NCBI GenBank assembly: GCA_003498085.1
Contig: DNCM01000184.1
Span: 1 to 13,658 of the forward strand
Origin: a bacterium
GTDB lineage: Bacteria > UBA9089 > UBA9088
Direction of reading: 5' to 3'
DNA: 13,658 bases
Under the pieces are notes generated by a model, which made no database searches, was not told the DNA's origin, and saw nothing but the letters and a program-made list of their open reading frames with translations. Positions 7,874 through 13,658 of the stretch are shown here, piece by piece (positions within the stretch are counted from its first letter, which is position 1; each line of letters starts with the position of its first letter). Position numbers and translations under genes: made by a program.

Positions 7874-7878
7874 ATAAG

Positions 7879-10800
7879 ATGGAATCCTTAAAAGATGTAG
7901 AGGATTTATATAGTAAGAGGGACATAAAAAGAACATTAGAACTTTCTGAAAGATTAAAGAGCCAAGAAGTAAATCTTATTGCTCGTATTAGAACTCCTTC
8001 TCCGATTGTATCCTTTTGTACGCAAGATACAAGTGACAAAAAAGGATTGATAATCATCGGATGCGAGGACGGCAGTATTCGTAGTTATGATGTAGAGGGA
8101 AATTTTAGATGGAAAAAAAGGCTAAAAAATGAGGTATCATGTATCTATATTAGGGATGATATTCTCTTCATAAGTTCGAAAACAGATCTTTATCTTGTAA
8201 ATCCCTTATCAGGAGACCAATTATCGGCAAAGAGGCTGCAAAGAGAAATAACTAGTATTTATGCAACATCCATCAACCTTCATTATGTCAAATCTTTATC
8301 AAAAAAAGGGATTCGACTGCTTAAGGACGAAGGGATGAGCAATGAGATATTTATAGGATTAAGAGAAGGGGGAGTAATGTGTATTGACAACATCCATTTT
8401 CCTAAATCAAAGCAGGAAGAGAGAGATATTTTTAATAATCAAGTCAAGATAAAAGAAAGAGTTTTAAGTATATCTGCTGATGATATTAATAATGACGGAC
8501 ATAATGAAGTAATAGTTGGGACAGAGGATAGTCTTTATATCCTCTCCTACAAGGGAGAGGAGCTATGGAGATTCCAAACAAATGGTAAGGTAATAAGACT
8601 CTCTATAGAAGATATCGATGGAGATTTAAATAAGGAAATAATTGCAGGAGATGATAGCGGTTATATCTATCTTCTTGAACCCAAAAGGTGTAGATCTCTA
8701 ATTCCAATAGGGGGAGAGATTAAAGGAATCAAAATACATAAGGAACAAGGTAGAAAAATGATATTAACTGCAACAGACTTCGATATTATTATCTTGGATT
8801 CTTGGGGAGAAGAGAAAGAGAGGATAGATTATCAGAATACTAAAGATATTTCCCTTCTTGGAGGATCTCTGGTCATATGCAAAAAAGATATGGTTTCTAT
8901 CTATGACTATACAATGACAAGAATTATAGAGGATTATATCAGAAAGTGCAAAGAAGAGCTTGGGTATTTAGAGAAAAAACGAAGGCTAAAAGATATTCAA
9001 AATCCATATCCAGCACCAGAAGGTATATATATTGACTATTCAAAGGATAGAGAGGAGGCAGAAAAAAGATTAGAAGTCCCTATCTATGGAATCCTAGAAT
9101 TTTCTAAAGAGACAAAGGAGGGAATATTGAGGTTGGCAGATTACAGGCCATCTTTTTGTCAACTTATCGGTTTTTATATCTTTGAGGAACTCAAAAACAA
9201 AAGACCAGATGAAATTGTATTTAGTAAAAAGATGGTCTGGGTTTCAGAGAGTGATGTGTACAATCCTGATATTGTGAAAAAACTTTTGAAATTCTTTGAG
9301 AATCGTTTTATGCTTTCAAATAACGAAAAGCTTCTTGCTGCTGCATTGGCTCAAGGAAAATTTTCTTTATTTTCCTATCTCATCGATGATAAAGAAAGGA
9401 AGGATACAATAAATCTGCTTATCCATAAGGGAATATTTCATCTTAAGGAAGGCAGGTTAAAATTTGCTGTCCCTCTTTTTGCAAAGATTTTCCAAATGGA
9501 GTTTTTACATAAGCTTGCAAATGAAGTTTTTATCTCCAAACCTCTTTCTTTGCTTTATAAGACAGATGAATATCTGAAAAAAAAGGGTGTTTTAGCACAA
9601 ATACTAAAGGATATACAGATCACAGAAGAGGAATGGAATATAGCAATAGGGCTATCAGTTATTTGGGAGAAGATGGAAGAGAGAAATAGATTAATAGAAG
9701 GGAAGATAGATGAATTTATAGCCCTTTTTTGCAAATTATTAGGATTTGAGATTAAAGATAAGAAAGAAAAAACAAATTTATTTTTCTACGAGCTCAACAT
9801 GCCTGAAACATTTATTAGAACTTTAGGGAATACATATATCTTGGTATGCAAAACTTCTTCATTTCAAGATGTAAAATCTCTATTTAATACAACTAAGGAG
9901 ATGGTAAATTTTGCACAAGGAGAGAATCTTTTCTTCGTCCTGGCAAGGGGGGAGACAAAGAAAATTAAAAAATTGGCAAAGGAATCTTTGATCAATATAG
10001 TTATATTAGATGAGGACGAGACAAGGAAGATTATTTTCTCTTTTTCAAGGAATAATGAGTTTACGAGGGCAATCTTAAGGCAGTATGGAATATCTGTTAT
10101 TTCACCATATGAAACCCAATCACCTGTATCAGAGAGGATGTTTTATGGCAGAAAAAGAGAGACAATGCTTTTAGTAAGTAAGCAAGACACAAATTTTGCC
10201 ATTATAGGTGGTAGGAAAATAGGAAAGACCTCTCTGATGAAAAGGGCTTTGGATGTCTTGAAGAAGGAGGGTATTTCAATCCCAATATATTTAGACTGTT
10301 CTATAATAGAGGACACACAGAGTTTTGTGGCAACTGTTGTTGAACGTTTAGTTGGAAGGGGAAAAACCAAGCTGTCTATACACCAATTTCCTAGTTTTCT
10401 TAGGATAATATCTGAAAAATATAGAAAGAAAATCACATTCTTCCTGGATGAGATTGACTCCCTTTTATATTATGATAGATTGAGGGCTAATATATGGCTC
10501 AAAACTTTAAGAGTAAGTTTTCAGGAAGGCTATTGTAGATATATTGTCTCAGGCTTTCGAGAATTATTCTCTGAACAAAAGAGATTGGATTCCCCATTAT
10601 TTAATTTTATGCAACCAATAAGGATCTCGGTTTTAGATGAGGAAAGTGCTAAAAATTTAATAGTAGAACCGATGAGCGGGTTAGGAGTTACATTTGTAGA
10701 TAAAAAGAGGATAGCGGAGGAGATACTCTATCAGGCAGGATGCCATCCAAATATAATCCAATTTCATTGCAGTAGATTGATTAAGCTCTTGGATGAAAAG

Positions 10801-11160
10801 GAAAGATTTGAATTGTGTTTAAAGGATGTAGAGGAAGTGAAAAATAGTCTTGAGTTTGAAGACTTCATAGCTGGTACATTCCTTGAGATTGCAGATAGTC
10901 TTGAAAAGCTTATTATCTTTCTTGTCCTTGAAACTAATGAGAAGATAACGGATGAATTTATTGACAGAAGGCTTAAAGAAAAAGGGATTTTCCTAGACTT
11001 TTCAGAGCTTAAGAGGAAAATGGATGATTTAGAAATAGCTAATATACTTATTAAAGAAGATGTGTATTATCAATTCTCATACCCTAAATTCCCAGAGATA
11101 TTGAGAAAAAGATATGACATTAATTTCATCTTGGAAAAGATATTAGAGGAAGTGAAGTGA
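7879..11160 (+). CDS. Propeller/STAND-type P-loop ATPase protein with a possible degenerate nuclease-like domain
   Basis: A 1093-residue soluble protein with no signal peptide or membrane segment. Residues about 40-345 form PQQ/FG-GAP-like propeller repeats (GCEDGSIRSYDVEGNFRW at 61-78) with two calcium-loop-like segments DINNDGHNE (202-210) and DIDGDLNKE (245-253). Residues 350-600 are mainly helical and unrecognised. Residues about 605-720 resemble an Mrr-like PD-(D/E)XK fold (EFIALFCKLLGFEI, then YILVCK at 653-658), but the expected acidic positions look replaced (N633, V656), so any nuclease activity is doubtful. A P-loop ATPase follows from about 755: FYGRKRE box, Walker A GGRKIGKT (777-784), Walker B FFLDEID (D857/E858), and a sensor-like SGFRE (891-895). 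The end (about 1000-1093) looks like a winged helix. This is the layout of STAND-like signalling ATPases, in which a repeat domain senses and the NTPase switches. It precedes the ATPase-kinase gene by 40 bp, so both are probably co-transcribed. The ligand and output are unknown. Confidence 0.85.
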   Translation: MESLKDVEDLYSKRDIKRTLELSERLKSQEVNLIARIRTPSPIVSFCTQDTSDKKGLIIIGCEDGSIRSYDVEGNFRWKKRLKNEVSCIYIRDDILFISSKTDLYLVNPLSGDQLSAKRLQREITSIYATSINLHYVKSLSKKGIRLLKDEGMSNEIFIGLREGGVMCIDNIHFPKSKQEERDIFNNQVKIKERVLSISADDINNDGHNEVIVGTEDSLYILSYKGEELWRFQTNGKVIRLSIEDIDGDLNKEIIAGDDSGYIYLLEPKRCRSLIPIGGEIKGIKIHKEQGRKMILTATDFDIIILDSWGEEKERIDYQNTKDISLLGGSLVICKKDMVSIYDYTMTRIIEDYIRKCKEELGYLEKKRRLKDIQNPYPAPEGIYIDYSKDREEAEKRLEVPIYGILEFSKETKEGILRLADYRPSFCQLIGFYIFEELKNKRPDEIVFSKKMVWVSESDVYNPDIVKKLLKFFENRFMLSNNEKLLAAALAQGKFSLFSYLIDDKERKDTINLLIHKGIFHLKEGRLKFAVPLFAKIFQMEFLHKLANEVFISKPLSLLYKTDEYLKKKGVLAQILKDIQITEEEWNIAIGLSVIWEKMEERNRLIEGKIDEFIALFCKLLGFEIKDKKEKTNLFFYELNMPETFIRTLGNTYILVCKTSSFQDVKSLFNTTKEMVNFAQGENLFFVLARGETKKIKKLAKESLINIVILDEDETRKIIFSFSRNNEFTRAILRQYGISVISPYETQSPVSERMFYGRKRETMLLVSKQDTNFAIIGGRKIGKTSLMKRALDVLKKEGISIPIYLDCSIIEDTQSFVATVVERLVGRGKTKLSIHQFPSFLRIISEKYRKKITFFLDEIDSLLYYDRLRANIWLKTLRVSFQEGYCRYIVSGFRELFSEQKRLDSPLFNFMQPIRISVLDEESAKNLIVEPMSGLGVTFVDKKRIAEEILYQAGCHPNIIQFHCSRLIKLLDEKERFELCLKDVEEVKNSLEFEDFIAGTFLEIADSLEKLIIFLVLETNEKITDEFIDRRLKEKGIFLDFSELKRKMDDLEIANILIKEDVYYQFSYPKFPEILRKRYDINFILEKILEEVK

Positions 11161-11200
11161 TCTAAAGAAAATGGCAGGGGGTTTTGATATCTAAAGTCAG

Positions 11201-13420
11201 ATGTCTGAAACATTGGTTGTAAGAAAAGGAGTAGAGGATATAATAAAAGAGCTTTTGAGGGAAGGTTTTTGTTCAATTATTGGGCCAAATTGGATAGGAA
11301 AGACTACATTTATACATCAGATAAAGGATAGAATAGAAAAGGAATTTCCTAAATATTCTGTAATATATATTGACCTAACTAAATTCAAAGGTCTTGCTTT
11401 TCGTTCTGTTTGCACCAAGCTATCTAAAAATATAACAGCAGGATGTGGAATAATAGATAGTAAAACTTATAAAGCAGTTTCAGAGGAATCTTTTAGGTTA
11501 TTTTTGATAGAGGTATTAAATGCAAGACCCGATACGAGGCTCATCTTAGTACTGGATGGAATGGAATGTTTAGATAAGGATTCAATGAGGAGGATTTTTT
11601 CTTTATTCCGAGCCATTTCTAATGAAAGATATAGCTCAGGATTTTTTAGATTGTCAGTATTACTAGTAGGTGCTGTTACTTTATCACAACTTTCTGGGCC
11701 TGATGAGGAGTCTTATAGGATTGGAGGATATGTTCTTTCTGACTTAACTAAGGAAGAAGCAAGGGCACTTATCGATAAATTGGCAAAAGAAAGGGGTGTA
11801 TTGGTGAGGAATGATGTGAAAAGGTATTTAATCAAAGAAACAGGAGGGCATCCTTTTCTTCTCAAAATACTTTGGGATAGCTGTAAAAAAGAGAAGAAAG
11901 AGGTTACAAAGCATAATTTACAAAAAGCGATAGACAAGATTGTTGCCGAAGGTAGTGAGGATATGAAAGAGATGAAAAGGAAGGTAGAGGAATATCCAGA
12001 GGCATTGGAGATATTAGCAGAAATAAGTGATAAAAAAAGGATAAAAAGAAAAGAGGCGATAACAGGGACAAGGGATGTGGGGAGGTTGGAATTGACAGGA
12101 GGATTTGTTTTTAAGAAAGAAAGTTATATGTTTAGAAATCCTATATACGAAAGGTTCTTAAAAAAAGAATTTGGCTGGAAGAGATTAGGGGAACTTTTTG
12201 TTCAAATAAGAAAACCAATGTTTGCATTTATGTGTTATAAAAAATGGATTAAAGATTTAAAGGATACTCCTTTTTCTCAAAAGGCATCTGAAATATCAGA
12301 GTTTATCGTACCTCTTATCAACGCCTTTTCTGAACCAGAGGATGTATATAACATTATTTTTGAAGTTTTTCACGGCCTTCTTGGTTTTAATGAGGTGCGG
12401 ATATTCATCCTTAATAGCAAAAATAATACCTTAGAATGCAAGAAAAATATAAAAAAAGAAGGAGATATACCTCTCTTAAGGGACAGTCCTACCATAGAAT
12501 CAAAGGTGCTTTTCTTCAAGAAAGAATATAGTATAGATCACAAAACCAAAAGGTTAGTAATTCCTTTATTAGGTCAAGAGAAAAAAAGGATAGGGATATT
12601 AACATTAAAACCCTCTCCTTTAGAAAAGACTGAGATATCCACATTGACGGCACTTATTAATCGACTTTCCATAGCAATGAGTGAGATCATAAGGATCAAA
12701 AAAACTGAAGAAGAGTTAAAGGACATTCATCTCAAATTAAGCCAGCAAGTTCGCTTAGCTATTCTCGGAGAGACTTTGTTAACCTTAGTACATGAGATAA
12801 GGCAACCGTTAACACATATCCAAGCTGCTTCTTATCTTCTTTCAAAACTCATAGAAAAAAAGATTGGAGAAGATAAAGATATAAAAAAACACTTTAATAT
12901 GATTGGAGGGAATATAGAACGACTGGGAAGGCTTATAGAAAGCCTTATTCAACATGGAAAACCTGCATTGTCAGAGATAAAACCTGTAGATATTAACAAA
13001 ATAATAAAGAACACCATCTTGTTTACCAAGTATTCCTTACAAAATGTAAAGGTAGTAAAGAGGTTTACACCAAGACTTCCTCTTCTTGAAGCTGATGGAG
13101 ACCAATTAAAACAGGTCTTTTTAAACATCATATCTAATGCCGTCGAGGCTATGCCAGAAGGAGGAACCTTAACTATTACTACAAAGTTCGAAGAAGGGCA
13201 AGTTATTATAACATTTCAGGATACTGGCCATGGTATTCCAAAGAAAGATATCAATAAAGTGTTTGAACCCTTCTTTACTACAAAAAAGAAGGAAGGGGTA
13301 GGCTTGGGTATGGCTATCAGCAGACGGATCATTGAGACTCATGATGGAAAAATAGATGTAGAGAGTGAGGTAGAAAAAGGAACTATTTTTACTATAAAAT
13401 TGCCGTCTATAGGAAAATAA
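11201..13420 (+). CDS. STAND-like ATPase fused to GAF and histidine kinase
   Basis: A 739-residue soluble sensor kinase with no membrane segment. The N-terminus (about 8-230) is an AAA_35/STAND-like P-loop ATPase with Walker A GPNWIGKTT (28-36), YIDLT (56-60), Walker B LILVLDGME (D119), and GGHPFL (215-220). A winged-helix-like region follows (about 255-325, ending FRNPIYERFLKKEF), then a GAF domain (about 370-495), a short coiled coil, HisKA with phosphoacceptor H531 in HEIRQPL, and HATPase_c with N-box N642/N646, G1 DTGHGIP (674-680), F-box VFEPFFTTK (687-695) and G2 GVGLG (699-703). All kinase motifs are intact, so autophosphorylation is expected. The layout recalls cyanobacterial HstK-type proteins without the Ser/Thr kinase part. 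The start is not extendable, because the in-frame ATG at 11171 meets TAA at 11192. No well-spaced Shine-Dalgarno precedes 11201 (AGGGGG is about 19 nt away). TTG at 11213 is an alternative start. No response regulator is adjacent in the window. Confidence 0.9.
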   Translation: MSETLVVRKGVEDIIKELLREGFCSIIGPNWIGKTTFIHQIKDRIEKEFPKYSVIYIDLTKFKGLAFRSVCTKLSKNITAGCGIIDSKTYKAVSEESFRLFLIEVLNARPDTRLILVLDGMECLDKDSMRRIFSLFRAISNERYSSGFFRLSVLLVGAVTLSQLSGPDEESYRIGGYVLSDLTKEEARALIDKLAKERGVLVRNDVKRYLIKETGGHPFLLKILWDSCKKEKKEVTKHNLQKAIDKIVAEGSEDMKEMKRKVEEYPEALEILAEISDKKRIKRKEAITGTRDVGRLELTGGFVFKKESYMFRNPIYERFLKKEFGWKRLGELFVQIRKPMFAFMCYKKWIKDLKDTPFSQKASEISEFIVPLINAFSEPEDVYNIIFEVFHGLLGFNEVRIFILNSKNNTLECKKNIKKEGDIPLLRDSPTIESKVLFFKKEYSIDHKTKRLVIPLLGQEKKRIGILTLKPSPLEKTEISTLTALINRLSIAMSEIIRIKKTEEELKDIHLKLSQQVRLAILGETLLTLVHEIRQPLTHIQAASYLLSKLIEKKIGEDKDIKKHFNMIGGNIERLGRLIESLIQHGKPALSEIKPVDINKIIKNTILFTKYSLQNVKVVKRFTPRLPLLEADGDQLKQVFLNIISNAVEAMPEGGTLTITTKFEEGQVIITFQDTGHGIPKKDINKVFEPFFTTKKKEGVGLGMAISRRIIETHDGKIDVESEVEKGTIFTIKLPSIGK

Positions 13421-13424
13421 AAAC

Positions 13425-13467
13425 ATTCCATTTTCGCTATCTTAATAATGGAATCAACTTCTTTTTT
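13425..13467 (+). terminator. Weak rho-independent terminator-like hairpin after the operon
   Basis: ATTCCATT (13425-13432) pairs perfectly with AATGGAAT (13447-13454) across a 14-nt loop, beginning 5 nt after the kinase stop codon. A run of six T follows at 13462-13467. The stem is AT-rich and the T run starts 7 nt after it, so efficiency would be low. Confidence 0.4.
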
Positions 13468-13492
13468 AAAAACTATTCTGAGGTTTTTAAAA
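13464..13492. repeat. A/T-rich hairpin, 10-bp arms
   Basis: TTTTAAAAAC (13464-13473) and GTTTTTAAAA (13483-13492) are perfect inverted copies with a 9-nt loop. It might act as a further, bidirectional terminator. Such low-complexity arms can also arise by chance in this base composition. Confidence 0.35.
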
Positions 13493-13504
13493 TCCGATAT
13501 ATCC

Positions 13505-13639
13505 CTGTAACTATTCAGCCTTTAGTCATTAGCTATTAGCTTTTGGTTTTAAATCTTCTTTAATTCGTTTTATAAGTCCTTGTAGCATTCTACCAATTTT
13601 AAAGCTAATAGCTAGAAGCCAATAGCTGAATAGTTACAG
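13505..13639. repeat. 135-bp inverted-repeat element (MITE- or REP-like)
   Basis: The outer arms CTGTAACTATTCAGC (13505-13519) and GCTGAATAGTTACAG (13625-13639) are perfect 15-bp inverted copies. The inner arms TAGCTATTAGCTTT (13530-13543) and AAAGCTAATAGCTA (13601-13614) add another perfect 14 bp. The two pairs are separated by equal 10-nt unpaired segments. The centre (13544-13600) codes for nothing recognisable. The element could fold into a long interrupted hairpin or be a small non-autonomous mobile element. No target-site duplication was identified. Confidence 0.7.
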
Positions 13640-13654
13640 TCATTAGCTATTAGC
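13524..13654 (+). repeat. 17-bp direct repeat, two copies
   Basis: AGTCATTAGCTATTAGC occurs at 13524-13540 and again at 13638-13654, 114 bp apart. One copy is inside the left arm of the inverted-repeat element and one overlaps its right end. The second copy is followed by CTTT at the window edge, so the array may continue. Confidence 0.7.
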
Positions 13655-13658
13655 CTTT

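Larger units (their letters stand above)
7467..7878. other. 412-bp intergenic region between the secreted-protein gene and the ATPase operon
   Basis: No supported gene, tRNA or other RNA was seen here on either strand. No convincing rho-independent terminator follows the secreted-protein gene. The first half (to about 7680) is featureless apart from an imperfect inverted repeat TACAAT/ATTGTA at 7593-7598 and 7613-7618. Two tiny open frames occur, 28 codons at 7485-7571 and 29 codons at 7750-7839. Neither has a good ribosome binding site. The second half holds the likely promoter and a leader of about 155 nt for the downstream operon, with a purine-rich AAGGGGGAGG at 7721-7730 that has no start codon at usable distance. 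Confidence 0.6.

Noticed and set aside
11171..11194. Seven-codon ORF just before the kinase gene (MAGGFDI), possibly a translational coupling leader.
   Set aside because: Too short to support; it only shows that the kinase frame cannot be extended upstream.

Overview
The window reads as a piece of an AT-rich bacterial chromosome. It has four complete protein genes and one gene cut by the left edge. No rRNA, tRNA, CRISPR array or transposase was seen. The organism cannot be named from the sequence. A secreted protein that combines propeller repeats, fibronectin type III, cohesin and dockerin modules with a C-terminal domain like the type IX secretion (T9SS)/FlgD-like Ig sorting domain, next to large cytoplasmic STAND-type ATPases and a histidine kinase, fits an uncultivated candidate-phylum bacterium. 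Something in or near the FCB group, WOR-3 or Omnitrophica-like lineages is possible. That placement is inference with low confidence.

Left part (1-3061): the first 26 codons of an unrecognised gene with a CxxC motif lie on the minus strand at the edge. Upstream of it, on the same strand, is mfd, the transcription-repair coupling factor. It is well conserved in its helicase core but short at both ends. Its best promoter sits so close to the ATG that the mRNA may be leaderless. The mfd gene is divergent from the next gene across an 82-bp intergenic region.

Middle (3144-7466): one long gene encodes a 1440-residue modular exported protein. From N to C it holds a short signal peptide, seven propeller-type repeats, three fibronectin type III domains, a cohesin-like domain, a carboxypeptidase-regulatory-like domain, a dockerin, two more cohesin-like domains, a second and partly degenerate dockerin, an unassigned beta-rich stretch, and a C-terminal sorting-type domain. 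No enzymatic domain was recognised, so it looks like an adhesive or scaffolding surface protein.

Right part (7467-13420): a 412-bp non-coding stretch with a good extended -10 promoter element precedes a two-gene operon with a 40-bp gap. The first gene encodes a 1093-residue soluble protein with an FG-GAP/PQQ-like propeller, a helical middle, a possible inactive restriction-endonuclease-like domain, a P-loop ATPase and a winged-helix-like end. The second encodes a 739-residue soluble protein that fuses an AAA_35/STAND-like ATPase and winged-helix-like region to a GAF domain and a complete histidine kinase. Together they look like a paired-ATPase signalling device feeding a phosphorelay. This is the most unusual part of the window. 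No response regulator is visible.

Right edge (13421-13658): a weak terminator-like hairpin and an A/T-only-type hairpin are followed by a 135-bp inverted-repeat element with 15-bp perfect ends. A 17-bp direct repeat recurs just outside it and probably continues beyond the window.
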